Assembly: GCA_900473185.1 (NCBI GenBank)
Contig: UCKU01000003.1
Location: 284,205-348,204 of the forward strand
Source of the DNA: Hyphomicrobiales bacterium
GTDB lineage: Bacteria > Pseudomonadota > Alphaproteobacteria > Rhizobiales > Rhizobiaceae
Direction: 5' to 3'
DNA length: 64,000 bases
This document shows, in pieces, positions 48,827 to 57,949 of this stretch (its first letter is position 1; every line of letters starts with the position of its first letter). The notes under the pieces were generated by a model. The model ran no database searches, was not told where the DNA came from, and was given only the letters and a program-made list of their open reading frames with translations. The translations under genes were made by a program, and so were the position numbers.

Positions 48827-48846
48827 TCATTTCAGATACTTCTTTT

Positions 48847-49161
48847 TCAGGCCGTCATTTTGAGGCCGGCAATGCCGGCGACGATCAGCGTGATGCAGAT
48901 CAGACGAGAGGCGCTTGCCGCATCGCCCAGAAGCCAGATGCCGAGCAGCACCGTGCCGACCGTGCCGATACCGGTCCAGATCGCATAGGCGGTACCGATC
49001 GGCAGGGTTTTGACGGCAAGACCGAGCAGAATGACACTCACCACCATGGAAATGACCGTGAGGATCGTCGGCATCGGACGGGTGAAGCCATCGGTATATT
49101 TCAGACCGATTGCCCAACCGCATTCAAAAAGGCCAGCGAGAAAAAGCAGAAACCAGGCCAT
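48847..49161 (-). CDS. sugE: SugE/Gdx-type SMR guanidinium exporter
   Basis: 104 residues if started at the second ATG (49161), six bases after AAGGAG; the first ATG at 49164 is three bases from it. Four membrane segments; FECGWAIGLKYTDGFTR and the conserved Glu near residue 13 mark the SugE/Gdx branch of the SMR family, known to export guanidinium. The guanidine-II riboswitch upstream confirms the substrate assignment. Confidence 0.95.
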   Translation of the reverse strand: MAWFLLFLAGLFECGWAIGLKYTDGFTRPMPTILTVISMVVSVILLGLAVKTLPIGTAYAIWTGIGTVGTVLLGIWLLGDAASASRLICITLIVAGIAGLKMTA

Positions 49162-49180
49162 CATACTCTCCTTGTCAAGA

Positions 49181-49239
49181 GCGAGGCCGTCCCCGCGACT
49201 TTGCGACTCGGACTGAACCGAGCGCCGCAGTCGTCTGCG
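49181..49239 (-). promoter_or_regulatory. Guanidine-II riboswitch (mini-ykkC)
   Basis: On the minus strand, hairpin one is CGCAG-ACGA-CTGCG (49239 to 49226) and hairpin two is GCGGGG-ACGG-CCTCGC (49196 to 49181). Both have the ACGR tetraloop diagnostic of guanidine-II. The 29-base linker holds a further CTCGG/CCGAG hairpin. AAGGAG follows hairpin two and the sugE ATG is right after, as in known translational controls. Guanidine would be expected to expose the ribosome site. Confidence 0.93.
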
Positions 49240-49330
49240 TCACATTTCATATGTGCGAGGGAACGGCTGAGTTCAAGCTAGGAATTGGCATAGCTGCCAT
49301 GCCACCCGATTTCAGCGCGCGAGGCGATGA

Positions 49331-49774
49331 TCACGCATTCTTTGCCCTGCGGCAGAGACGGTCGAAGGTTTCCAGGAAACGCGAACGGTCCTTCGGGCTG
49401 AAGGAAGCGTTGTAGCCCTTGCTCTCGCCGGTTTCACGCAGATGCGCGCCGAGATCTCGCATGGCGCTTGCCATGCCGATATTGGTTTCATCAAAGACGC
49501 GACCGGTCGGGCCTGTGACGAAGGAGCCCTTGGCAACACAACGGACCGCAAGCGGCACATCGGCGGTGACGACGACATCTGTCGGACCGGTATTGTCGGC
49601 AATCCAATTGTCGGCAGCGTCGAAGGCGTTGGAGACGATGACGTTGCGCACCATCGGATCGCGCGATGGGCGGAGGCCCGAATTGGCGACGAAGGTCACT
49701 TCCATGCCGAGGCGTTCGGCCACTTTCAGGATTTCGGGTTTGACGGGGCAGGCATCCGCATCGACATAGATCAT
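49331..49774 (-). CDS. YaiI/YqxD family DUF188 protein
   Basis: 147 residues. IYVDADACPVKPEILKVAERLGMEVTFVAN at the N-terminus, DAADNWIADNTGPTDVVVTADVPLAVRCVAKG in the middle, consistent with DUF188 (PIN-like fold with acidic active residues). Function unknown, possibly nuclease-like. The ElaA gene upstream ends eleven bases before. Confidence 0.92.
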   Translation of the reverse strand: MIYVDADACPVKPEILKVAERLGMEVTFVANSGLRPSRDPMVRNVIVSNAFDAADNWIADNTGPTDVVVTADVPLAVRCVAKGSFVTGPTGRVFDETNIGMASAMRDLGAHLRETGESKGYNASFSPKDRSRFLETFDRLCRRAKNA

Positions 49775-49784
49775 GGCAATATCC

Positions 49785-50261
49785 TCACACCGGCTGGGCG
49801 GCCGGCTGGCGAACCATGTCGAGATGAGGGATGCCGTCTTCCAGATATTCCTCCGAGGTTTTCACGAAACCGAAGGACTCGTAGAAGCGGCGCAGATGCG
49901 CCTGCGCCGAAAGCGCGATGGGATTTTCCGGATAAAGCCGCTCGCAGGCAGCGATCGATTCGGTCATCAGCGCATCGCCGAGCCGCTTGCCGCGATGGGC
50001 GGGCGAGACGACGACGCGGCCGATCTTTACCGGATCCTGCGCGCCGTATGGCTTCAGGAGCCGCGTCGAGCCGAGCAGTTCGCCGCCATCCAGCAGCCGC
50101 AGATGCAGGGCGTTGATATCCTTGCCGTCGAGTTCCGGATAGGGGCAGTTCTGCTCGACGACGAAGACGTCGACGCGCATCCTCAAGAGATCGTAGAGCT
50201 CCCGCGCGGAGAGCTCATCGAAACCCTTGAGATCGACCTTGTAGGCAATCGCGGCCATCAA
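49785..50261 (-). CDS. ElaA-type GNAT acetyltransferase
   Basis: 158 residues. ELYDLLRMRVDVFVVEQNCPYPELDGKD is the ElaA hallmark, then IGRVVVSPAHRGKRLGDALM (acetyl-CoA loop) and the FYESFGFVKTSEEYLEDGIPH end. Acceptor unknown. It overlaps the frmA stop by four bases, so they are co-transcribed. Confidence 0.92.
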   Translation of the reverse strand: MMAAIAYKVDLKGFDELSARELYDLLRMRVDVFVVEQNCPYPELDGKDINALHLRLLDGGELLGSTRLLKPYGAQDPVKIGRVVVSPAHRGKRLGDALMTESIAACERLYPENPIALSAQAHLRRFYESFGFVKTSEEYLEDGIPHLDMVRQPAAQPV

Positions 50262-51385
50262 TAGACCACGACGCCGCGGATGCTTTCACCCTTATGCATG
50301 AGATCGAAGCCCTTGTTGATGTCTTCGAGCGGCATTGTATGGGTGATCATCGGGTCGATCTGGATCTTGCCTTCCATGTACCAGTCGACGATCTTCGGCA
50401 CGTCCGTGCGGCCACGGGCACCGCCGAAGGCCGTACCCATCCAGTTGCGGCCGGTTACGAGCTGGAAGGGACGCGTTGAAATCTCCTGGCCGGCTCCGGC
50501 GACGCCGATGATGATGGATTTGCCCCAGCCGCGGTGGCTGGCTTCCAGCGCCTGGCGCATGACCTTGGTATTGCCGGTGCAATCGAATGTATAATCAGCG
50601 CCGCCGATCAGGTCGCCATGGCGCTTCGTCATGTTGACGAGATAGGGCACGATGTCGTCGCCAACCTCCTTCGGGTTGACGAAATGCGTCATGCCGAACT
50701 TTTCACCCCATGCCTTCCGGTCAGGATTGATATCGACACCGATGATCATGTCGGCACCGGCAAGACGCAGGCCCTGCAGGACGTTGAGGCCGATACCGCC
50801 GAGACCGAAGACGATGGCGGTGGCGCCCATCTCGACCTTGGCCGTATTGATGACCGCACCGATGCCGGTCGTGACACCGCAGCCGATGTAGCAGATCTTG
50901 TCGAAGGGGGCGTCCGGATTGACCTTGGCAACGGCAATCTCCGGCAGGACCGTGAAGTTGGAGAAGGTCGAGCAGCCCATATAGTGGTGGATCTTGTCCT
51001 TGCCGATCGAGAAGCGCGAAGTGCCATCCGGCATCACGCCCTGGCCTTGGGTCGCACGGATCGAGGTGCAGAGATTGGTCTTGCGCGAGGTGCAGGAATA
51101 GCACTCGCGGCATTCCGGCGTGTAGAGCGGAATGACGTGATCGCCCTTTTTCACGGACGTGACGCCCGGGCCGACATCGACGACGATCCCTGCGCCCTCA
51201 TGGCCGAGGATCGCGGGGAAGAGGCCTTCCGGATCAGCACCCGACAGAGTGAAATCGTCGGTGTGGCAGATGCCCGTCGCCTTGACCTCGACCAGCACTT
51301 CGCCGGCCTTCGGACCTTCCAGCTGAACGGTCATGACCTCGAGCGGTTTTCCTGCCTGAACGGCAACGGCGGCGCGAACATCCAT
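50258..51385 (-). CDS. frmA: S-(hydroxymethyl)glutathione dehydrogenase / class III alcohol dehydrogenase
   Basis: 375 residues from ATG 51385. Oxidises the glutathione-formaldehyde adduct with NAD+, and can reduce S-nitrosoglutathione. Catalytic zinc ligands are in GICHTDDFTLSG and LGHEGAGIV; structural zinc Cys in PECRECYSCTSRKTNLC; cofactor loop FGLGGIGLNVLQG. Protects against formaldehyde. Coupled with the acetyltransferase. pccA follows beyond the start on the same strand, upstream. Confidence 0.96.
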   Translation of the reverse strand: MDVRAAVAVQAGKPLEVMTVQLEGPKAGEVLVEVKATGICHTDDFTLSGADPEGLFPAILGHEGAGIVVDVGPGVTSVKKGDHVIPLYTPECRECYSCTSRKTNLCTSIRATQGQGVMPDGTSRFSIGKDKIHHYMGCSTFSNFTVLPEIAVAKVNPDAPFDKICYIGCGVTTGIGAVINTAKVEMGATAIVFGLGGIGLNVLQGLRLAGADMIIGVDINPDRKAWGEKFGMTHFVNPKEVGDDIVPYLVNMTKRHGDLIGGADYTFDCTGNTKVMRQALEASHRGWGKSIIIGVAGAGQEISTRPFQLVTGRNWMGTAFGGARGRTDVPKIVDWYMEGKIQIDPMITHTMPLEDINKGFDLMHKGESIRGVVVY

Positions 51386-51520
51386 CTTCGATCTCCTCGT
51401 GATTTGCGTGGCGGACTCTTGCACGCCCGGCAAGGGCGGCTCAAGCCGAAAAAGATCCAGAGAGCCGTGGATCCATCCGGATGCAGGCCGCTCTTCCTCT
51501 TTGAATTTATGCATCAGTCT

Positions 51521-53530
51521 TCAGGCGAATTCCATGATGACGGCATCGACCGCGAGGCTCTCGCCGGGAGCGGCCTTGATCTTGCCGACGACGAGGTCGC
51601 GCTCGGCGCGCAGCACGTTTTCCATCTTCATGGCTTCGACGACGGCAAGCGTTTCGCCGGCCTTGATCTCCTGACCCTCGGAGACGGCAATGGAAACGAC
51701 GAGGCCGGGCATGGGGCAAAGCAGCAGCTTGGACGTATCGGGCGGCAGCTTGACGGGCATCAGACGGTCAAGCTCGGCATGGCGGGGCGTAAAGACGCGC
51801 GCCTTGACCGACAGGCCCTGCCAGTCGATGCGCAGGCCGTTGAGAACAGGGCGGATCTGCGCCGTCACCTGCCGGCTGGCGATCCTGCCGTGCCAGACCG
51901 GATCGCCCGGTCTCCAATCGGTGACAACGGTTTCCGTGCGGCCGCCGACTTCCATTTCCATTTCGAAGGGAATGGTGACGAGGCCATCGACGAGTTTGAC
52001 CGGAACATAATTGCCGCCGAGCTTGACGACCCATTCTTCGCGCAGCGGGCCGCTCGGGTGGCGCAGGCGATCGGCGAAGCCTTCGCGCCTGATAGCATCG
52101 ACCAGGGACGCCGACAGCGCAATGGCGGCAAGGGCTGCCTCCTCCGAAGCATCCGGCGCCATCGGCGCAAAGCCCTCAGGATATTCCTCAGCGATGAAGC
52201 CGGTGGAGAGGCGCCCTTCGCGCCAGCGCGGATGTTTCATCAGTGCTGCGAGGAAGGGAACGTTGTGCTCGATGCCATCGACCACGAAGGCGTCGAGCGC
52301 CTGTCCCATCGCTTCCACCGCCTGCAGGCGGCTCGGCGCCCAGGTACAGAGCTTGGCGATCATCGGGTCGTAATACATGGAGATTTCAGCGCCTTCGAAG
52401 ACGCCGGTATCGTTGCGGATGATCACATCGCCGTTGCGGCCTTCGGCCGGCGGACGGTAGCGCGTCAGGCGGCCGATCGAGGGCAGGAAGTTTCGGTAGG
52501 GATCTTCCGCATAGAGGCGGCTTTCGACAGCCCAGCCCTTCAGCTTGATATCCTTCTGGGCGAAGGGCAGCTTCTCGCCGGCGGCGACACGGATCATCTG
52601 TTCGACGAGATCGATGCCGGTCACCAGTTCCGTCACAGGATGCTCAACCTGCAGGCGGGTGTTCATTTCGAGGAAATAGAAATTGCGGTCGCCATCAACG
52701 ATGAATTCCACCGTGCCGGCGCTCTGATAGTCGACGGCCTTTGCCAGCGCCACCGACTGAGCGCCCATGGCGGCACGCGTCTTCTCGTCGAGGAAAGGTG
52801 AGGGCGCTTCCTCGGCAACCTTCTGGTTCCGGCGCTGGATGGAACATTCGCGCTCGCCGAGATAGACGATATTGCCGTGGGCATCCGCCAGAACCTGGAT
52901 TTCGATATGGCGCGGATCGACGACATATTTCTCGATGAAGACGCGGTCGTCGCCGAAGGAGCTTTTGGCTTCGGAGCGGGCACGATCGAAACCGTCGCGC
53001 ACTTCCGCTTCGTTCCACGCAATGCGCATGCCCTTGCCGCCGCCCCCGGCCGAGGCCTTGATCATCACGGGATAACCGATCTCGGCCGCGATCTTTTCGG
53101 CGTGAGATGCATCCTCGATGACGCCGAGATAGCCGGGCACCGTCGAGACCTTGGCGGCATTGGCGAATTTCTTCGATTCGATCTTGTCGCCCATTGCCAT
53201 GATGGCTTTAGGCTTCGGGCCGATGAAGATGATGCCTTGTTTTTCCAGCGCCTCGCAGAAGGAGGCGCGTTCCGACAGGAAACCGTAGCCGGGATGCACG
53301 GCTTCAGCACCCGTCTCCCTGCAGGCGGCGATGATCTTGTCAGCGACAAGATAGCTTTCGGCTGCCGAAGCAGAGCCGATATGGACGGCCTCATCCGCCA
53401 TCTCGACATGCAGGGCATCCCGATCCGCATCCGAATAGACCGCAACGGTGGCAATGCCCATGCGGCGCGCGGTTTTGATCACGCGGCAGGCAATCTCGCC
53501 GCGATTCGCGATCAGGATTTTTTTGAACAT
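51521..53530 (-). CDS. pccA: Propionyl-CoA carboxylase alpha (biotin carboxylase and carrier) subunit
   Basis: 669 residues. Biotin carboxylase domain opens with KKILIANRGEIACRVIKTARRMGI, ATP loop KASAGGGGKGMRIAW, then EMNTRLQVEHPVTE. A BT-type middle domain follows, and a C-terminal biotin carrier domain with EAMKMENVLRA (biotin Lys). Partner of PccB at 46729. Reads minus strand, while pccB is plus. Confidence 0.96.
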   Translation of the reverse strand: MFKKILIANRGEIACRVIKTARRMGIATVAVYSDADRDALHVEMADEAVHIGSASAAESYLVADKIIAACRETGAEAVHPGYGFLSERASFCEALEKQGIIFIGPKPKAIMAMGDKIESKKFANAAKVSTVPGYLGVIEDASHAEKIAAEIGYPVMIKASAGGGGKGMRIAWNEAEVRDGFDRARSEAKSSFGDDRVFIEKYVVDPRHIEIQVLADAHGNIVYLGERECSIQRRNQKVAEEAPSPFLDEKTRAAMGAQSVALAKAVDYQSAGTVEFIVDGDRNFYFLEMNTRLQVEHPVTELVTGIDLVEQMIRVAAGEKLPFAQKDIKLKGWAVESRLYAEDPYRNFLPSIGRLTRYRPPAEGRNGDVIIRNDTGVFEGAEISMYYDPMIAKLCTWAPSRLQAVEAMGQALDAFVVDGIEHNVPFLAALMKHPRWREGRLSTGFIAEEYPEGFAPMAPDASEEAALAAIALSASLVDAIRREGFADRLRHPSGPLREEWVVKLGGNYVPVKLVDGLVTIPFEMEMEVGGRTETVVTDWRPGDPVWHGRIASRQVTAQIRPVLNGLRIDWQGLSVKARVFTPRHAELDRLMPVKLPPDTSKLLLCPMPGLVVSIAVSEGQEIKAGETLAVVEAMKMENVLRAERDLVVGKIKAAPGESLAVDAVIMEFA

Positions 53531-53630
53531 CGAGTCTCCACCCAGGAAATGCGTTCCGGAGTTTTACGCATAAAAAGCCGGAACGCACAATTGGGCTGAA
53601 GAATCAGAGGCAGTCTGAAGATTTGGGAGA

Positions 53631-54335
53631 TCAGGCAACTGCGGCAGCGGCGACAGGCTCTTCGTCGATGATGCGCAGCCAGCGGCTGCGTCTCGGCTGG
53701 GCATAATCCCTGAGTTCGACCGAAGCCATGATCTCGCCCCAGCGCTGATGATTGGCGCCTGATAGCGTTGTCGTCTCGATGCGCTGCAGGACGCCATATT
53801 CGATCGACGAAACGCCGATGACGCCGCCTTCGCTGACGCTCCTCAAAACGCGCATGACGTAATCCACATCCTGCCGCGTAATGTTCCGGCGGTCGGTGGC
53901 GCGGGTCAGCTTGTAACCGCCGATATCCTCGCCGAGCGCCAGGCGGAGCTGGTCGAGCGCTAGCGCCCGCAGCTCATCAGGCACATGAGCGCTGAGTTCC
54001 ATGACGTGCAGGATGAGCTCGAGCTCGAGCGCGGAATTGACGACGCCGTCGGTCGTGAACATGCGCATGATCCATGCAACGTTGATCTCGTCCAGCGAGC
54101 CCTGCGGATAGGTATAATCGATGATGAAGCCTGCCAGCTGTTCAACGAAGAACGTGTTCCATTCGGCGCATTTTTCGGGGCAGGAATTATTGAGCGCCAA
54201 CATCACCACGACATGATCGGATGTCCGGATTCCCTCCGGAAAGGTGTGTTTGCGCAGCAGCACTATGTCTTCGGCCGTCAGCCGATGCTTCCCGGCGATG
54301 ACACACGCCGGAAAAGCGAGACGGAACTCACTCAT
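53631..54335 (-). CDS. Conserved hypothetical protein
   Basis: 234 residues, no signal peptide, no membrane segment. Two Cys in NNSCPEKCAEWN (CxxxC) near residues 50-60, an Asp/Glu-rich helical centre, and an Ala/Val end. I do not recognise a family. Single gene between pccA and the EamA transporter, own promoter likely. Rhizobial lineage protein by impression only. Confidence 0.65.
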   Translation of the reverse strand: MSEFRLAFPACVIAGKHRLTAEDIVLLRKHTFPEGIRTSDHVVVMLALNNSCPEKCAEWNTFFVEQLAGFIIDYTYPQGSLDEINVAWIMRMFTTDGVVNSALELELILHVMELSAHVPDELRALALDQLRLALGEDIGGYKLTRATDRRNITRQDVDYVMRVLRSVSEGGVIGVSSIEYGVLQRIETTTLSGANHQRWGEIMASVELRDYAQPRRSRWLRIIDEEPVAAAAVA

Positions 54336-54432
54336 GTTTTATCTCCAGACTTCATCATGAAGTCGGAAATGGTTTTAGCGATCCCGAATTGAAGATCCCT
54401 CAAGAAGCAGGGTTAACCTTCGATGCCGCATT

Positions 54433-55359
54433 TCATGCGGATTTTAGTGATCGCGCCTGCAGACGTTCGCGCCAGATGATAAAAAGCCCCGATGCAACGA
54501 TGATGGCGATGCCGATCCATTTGGAAACATTCGGAAAATCGCCGAAGAGGGCGTAGCCGAGCACGGTCGCCGAAATGATCTCGAAATACTGGAACGGCGC
54601 GAGCAGCGACAGCGGCGCCAGGCGGAAAGCCTTAACAACCAGCATGTGCGCATAGCCCGAAATCGTACCGAGGATCAGCAGCAAGACGAGGCCGAGCCAG
54701 GAGGCGGGCAGGGAGGGCGTGAAGTCGGTATTACCAAGGCTGCTTCCGACAAACATTGCGCCCGCCATGAAGATCGTGCCGCCAATGCCGGACATGGTCT
54801 GCATCGTCAGCGGCGAATCCGCCTCGCCGATGGCGCGATTGAGGAAGAGATAGAGCGAGAAGAGAAAGGCGCAGAAGACTGGCAGCAGTGCCTTCAGGCC
54901 GAAGATCTCATAGCTCGGCTGGATGACGATCATGGCGCCGCCGAAACCGACGACGATTGCCATCCAGCGCCGCCAGCCGACCTTATCTCCCAGGAAAAGC
55001 GCAGAAAGCGCCGTCAGCATGAATGGCTCGACGAAATAGATGGCGAAGACATCGGCGAGCGGCATGTATTTGACCGCGACGAAGAAAAGCAGGCTCGCCG
55101 CGCCATGCAGCGCGCCGCGCAGCAAGTTCATCCACGGGCGCTTGGCCGACAGAGCCCGCGTGCCGAACATGGCAAAGAGGATCGGCAGGGTACAGACGAG
55201 CTGGAAGAAGAAGCGGTAGAAGGTTACCTGTCCGGGTGACATGCCCTCGAAGGTCGCCATATATTTGGCGATCGCATCCATCGTCGGCAGGATGGCCATG
55301 GCGCCGGCCATGATGGCCATGCCCTGGAGCGGATTCTGTGCGGAGGGAGATTCGGACAT
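54433..55359 (-). CDS. EamA/DMT family transporter
   Basis: 308 residues, about ten membrane segments in two EamA halves. MAGAMAILPTMDAIAKYMATFEGMSPGQVTFYRFFFQL is the typical first half, and LLAPFQYFEIISATVLGYALFGDFP the second. Probably exports a metabolite. Substrate unknown. Confidence 0.9.
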   Translation of the reverse strand: MSESPSAQNPLQGMAIMAGAMAILPTMDAIAKYMATFEGMSPGQVTFYRFFFQLVCTLPILFAMFGTRALSAKRPWMNLLRGALHGAASLLFFVAVKYMPLADVFAIYFVEPFMLTALSALFLGDKVGWRRWMAIVVGFGGAMIVIQPSYEIFGLKALLPVFCAFLFSLYLFLNRAIGEADSPLTMQTMSGIGGTIFMAGAMFVGSSLGNTDFTPSLPASWLGLVLLLILGTISGYAHMLVVKAFRLAPLSLLAPFQYFEIISATVLGYALFGDFPNVSKWIGIAIIVASGLFIIWRERLQARSLKSA

Positions 55360-55422
55360 GATGGCTGCTTCTTGCGGATGACGTCATCAACCACAGGAAG
55401 CCCGGGCAATCAAGGACGGCAA

Positions 55423-56148
55423 TCAGGGACAGTGTGCGGTATCGTTGACGGTTTCGCCGAAGATTTCTTCGAAGGCAGCGCGCAAGCGGATATCGGCATC
55501 GGTCATCATGACCGGCAGGCCAAGATCGACGAGGCTGGTGACGCCATAGGCCGAGATACCGCAGGGTATGATGCCACTGAAATGATCGAGATCGGGATCG
55601 ACGTTGAGCGACAGGCCGTGGAAGGTCACCCATTTGCGCAGGCGGATGCCGAGTGCCGCAATCTTGTCTTCCGCCATGGTGCCGTCAGGCAGCAAGGGCC
55701 TCTCCGGCCGGCGGACCCAGACGCCAACGCGATCTTCGCGGCGCTCACCGCGTACATTCATCGAATCGAGCGTGCGGATGATGACCTCTTCCAGTGCAGC
55801 AACGAAGGCACGCACATCCTGCCTGCGGCGCTTGAGATCGAGCATGACATAGGCGACGCGCTGGCCGGGACCATGATAGGTGTATTCGCCGCCGCGTCCT
55901 GTGGCGAAGACCGGAAAACGGTCCGGCTGCACAAGATCCTTCGCGTCGGCGCTAGTGCCGGCCGTATAAAGCGGCGGATGTTCCAGCAGCCAGACGAGTT
56001 CGTCGCCGCCATCTGCAATATCAGCTACTTCCCGTTCCATCGTCTCCACCGCTTCCTGATAGGGAACGAGCCCATCGGCGATGCGCCAGCGAACGGGGCG
56101 CGAACCAAGTTTCGGGAGCATGGAGAAGTCGAGATCGGTGCGTAGCAT
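55423..56148 (-). CDS. lipB: Octanoyl-[acyl-carrier protein]-protein N-octanoyltransferase
   Basis: 241 residues. It transfers octanoate from ACP to GcvH and the E2 lipoyl domains. Motifs: [21 protein letters not shown] and the catalytic Cys in [15 protein letters not shown], plus the conserved [14 protein letters not shown]. Full length. Links directly to the gcv operon, whose H protein needs lipoate. Confidence 0.96.
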   Translation of the reverse strand: MLRTDLDFSMLPKLGSRPVRWRIADGLVPYQEAVETMEREVADIADGGDELVWLLEHPPLYTAGTSADAKDLVQPDRFPVFATGRGGEYTYHGPGQRVAYVMLDLKRRRQDVRAFVAALEEVIIRTLDSMNVRGERREDRVGVWVRRPERPLLPDGTMAEDKIAALGIRLRKWVTFHGLSLNVDPDLDHFSGIIPCGISAYGVTSLVDLGLPVMMTDADIRLRAAFEEIFGETVNDTAHCP

Positions 56149-56385
56149 GGCAGTCCTTGACGCTGTCCGCGAAAAGAGTGGGCGGGCGCGGGCTTCTATA
56201 TGGACGCAGGCGCAGAGCGATTCAATCGCTCTTTGCGGCGGGCAGCCGTCTCACAGATGCAATCAGCCAGTGCCACAGGTTTGCTGTGATATCCACGAGG
56301 GGCGGTATCGTGGGAAGGGGGCTGCAGCGCTACGTGTTGCGGCAAGGACATCAGGACCGGAGAACTAAGCCTATGGCCAAAAAAG

Positions 56386-56405
56386 CAAAAACCCGCCGAA
56401 GCGGG
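56386..56405 (-). terminator. Terminator of tRNA-Leu
   Basis: CCCGC (56392-56396), CGAA loop, GCGGG (56401-56405), flanked by A and T runs on both strands. On the minus strand the stem is followed by TTTTTGCTTTT, a textbook terminator just beyond the tRNA 3' end at 56412. Confidence 0.9.
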
Positions 56406-56411
56406 TTTTTT

Positions 56412-56496
56412 TGGTGCGGTCGAGAAGACTCGAACTTCCACGGGTTGCCCCACAGCGACCTCAACGCTGCGCGTCTACCAATTCCGCCACGACCGC
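56412..56496 (-). tRNA. tRNA-Leu (anticodon GAG)
   Basis: Minus strand, 85 bases with CCA encoded. Acceptor GCGGTCG pairs with CGACCGC, D-arm TGGCGGAATTGGTAGACGC, anticodon stem-loop CAGCG-TTGAGGT-CGCTG (GAG, decoding CUC), long variable arm typical of leucine tRNA, and T arm with TTCGAGT. Confidence 0.97.
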
Positions 56497-56636
56497 ATCG
56501 TGGTAGAGCCGATTTGCGTCGGCGAGGCAGCATGTAGCAAAAGCCTCAGACGGACACAAGCGCGATGTGACAGTTTTTTTTAAAAGCTTGCCACAGGTGT
56601 GGATTACGCGGCGCGGGACATTGAATTTACAAGAGA

Positions 56637-56659
56637 AAAGGGCCGGAAACCGGCCCTTT
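56637..56659 (-). terminator. Terminator after the secreted repeat protein
   Basis: AAAGGGCCGG (56637-56646), AAA loop, CCGGCCCTTT (56650-56659), a ten-base-pair stem just before the stop of the gene at 56671. Confidence 0.75.
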
Positions 56660-56670
56660 CTTAGATCATG

Positions 56671-57042
56671 TCAATGCATTGCGCGGCATGCCTCTGTGCG
56701 GCTTGCACCGCTATCGGCACCTTTCTGACGAGAGCCCTTCGGGCCGATCATGCTGTGGCAATCCGGAAGCGGCTTGATGCTGGCGGTTGCGGTGTTGTCG
56801 ACTTTCGCGGGCTTAGACATCGCGGCAGGTGCGAAGCCGTCGCTATCATTCGTATAGTCGCTGGAATAGGCCGGGGGCGCTACACGGGTCGGGTAGTGGA
56901 TGGGCTTCGCCGGCGCGACCGGCGTCTGGTAGAGGCCATCACCATTGTTGGAATAATCGTCCATAAATTTCGGCTGTGCAAAAGCGGCACTTGCCATGCT
57001 GACGGCAAACAGGGCGGCGGCGGCGGCGAATTTCATGCGCAT
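56671..57042 (-). CDS. Small secreted protein with imperfect internal repeat
   Basis: 123 residues with a signal peptide (MRMKFAAAAALFAVSMASAAFAQ). The mature part has DDYSNNGDGLYQTPVAPAKP near residue 28 and SDYTNDSDGFAPAAMSKPAK near 60, an imperfect repeat of a Tyr/Asp/Asn motif. Two Cys are near the end. Pro- and Thr-rich. No known family; probably periplasmic. Long A+T-rich region upstream (57043-57372) must hold its promoter. Confidence 0.65.
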   Translation of the reverse strand: MRMKFAAAAALFAVSMASAAFAQPKFMDDYSNNGDGLYQTPVAPAKPIHYPTRVAPPAYSSDYTNDSDGFAPAAMSKPAKVDNTATASIKPLPDCHSMIGPKGSRQKGADSGASRTEACRAMH

Positions 57043-57372
57043 GGGTCTATCTCCTCAATCTGTTGTTGAATTCAACAACGCAAAACCAACCCTCGGCAAG
57101 GTCGAGTCCGCTCCCCAATTTGGGCGATTTTGTGAGAAAGATGACGGTGGTGTTGCGGCGTTTTGTCCAAATGAAATCACATATTTGTCAATGTTCTTGA
57201 GGGATGCGTTACCTTAGCCGGCACAGTTAATCACCTGAGATATCAGGCCTTTCGCCAACATGACAATCCTGCAATCTTTAATTGATTAACTATTTTTAAT
57301 TTTAGAGACATAAAAACCGGAAAGCAGGTCGCTTTCCGGTTTTGAAATGCGGCAACTTTGTGTTTTTCGACC
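57043..57372. other. 330-base gene-free, AT-rich interval
   Basis: Holds the promoter region of the secreted protein on the minus strand, a TTAATTGATTAACTATTTTTAATTTTA stretch around 57277-57305 (much more A+T than the surroundings), and the terminator of the BON gene at 57313-57343. I see no gene. Confidence 0.75.
57313..57343 (-). terminator. Terminator after the BON-domain gene
   Basis: AAAACCGGAAAGC (57313-57325), AGGTC loop, GCTTTCCGGTTTT (57331-57343), 13-base-pair stem 30 bases past the BON gene stop codon on the minus strand, ending in Ts. Confidence 0.85.
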
Positions 57373-57870
57373 TTAATCCTCGTTTGGGATGTGGGCATCG
57401 ACACCCGTCATCTGCAGCCGGTTGCGCACACGACGAACACCATCCACCGACAGGGCGGCGAGCTCAACCTTGCGGGCAATGCCGATTGTTTCGACGGAAC
57501 CCTCCAACGTCACGGTATGGCCGTCGGCGTGAACTTCCACACTGTCGATATCCACGTCGGGGATTTTCTCCAGAGTCTCGGTCGCGCGGGCTTCGAGATC
57601 GTCACTCTCGTCGCGGTCGATTGTATGAGGCTCAAGCGAATCCTTCAGGCGGTTTTCATTGCCGTCCTCGTCCGTGCCATCGATGCGGAAGCCGCTGTTG
57701 CGGTCACGGTCGAAATTGGCCGAGGTTTCGCCATAGGCGCGGTTTTCGCTACCGGCAGCTTTGGCGCCGCTGCCGTCGGCATAGGGCCAGCCGTCGTCCA
57801 GATTGCGCGCTTCGAAGTCGCGGTAATCCTCTTCGCGGGAAAGCGAGGACTTGTCATTGGTACCGGGCAT
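57373..57870 (-). CDS. BON domain protein
   Basis: 165 residues from ATG 57870, after GGAAGGAGACGG. The C-terminal BON domain: RATETLEKIPDVDIDSVEVHADGHTVTLEGSVETIGIARKVELAALSVDGVRRVRNRL. The first 90 residues are acidic and disordered-looking. BON domains bind phospholipids or membranes and often respond to envelope stress. No signal peptide seen. Confidence 0.88.
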   Translation of the reverse strand: MPGTNDKSSLSREEDYRDFEARNLDDGWPYADGSGAKAAGSENRAYGETSANFDRDRNSGFRIDGTDEDGNENRLKDSLEPHTIDRDESDDLEARATETLEKIPDVDIDSVEVHADGHTVTLEGSVETIGIARKVELAALSVDGVRRVRNRLQMTGVDAHIPNED

Positions 57871-57949
57871 TTCCGTCTCCTTCCGGTTTTCATTCTGCAA
57901 GGCAAACGCCGGAAGGGTGCCGTTGGTTCGCCCGATAGTGGCGCGGCCT

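Noticed and set aside
50534..52801. 755-residue open frame opposite frmA and pccA
   Set aside because: Antisense shadow with no domain; both minus-strand enzymes are complete.
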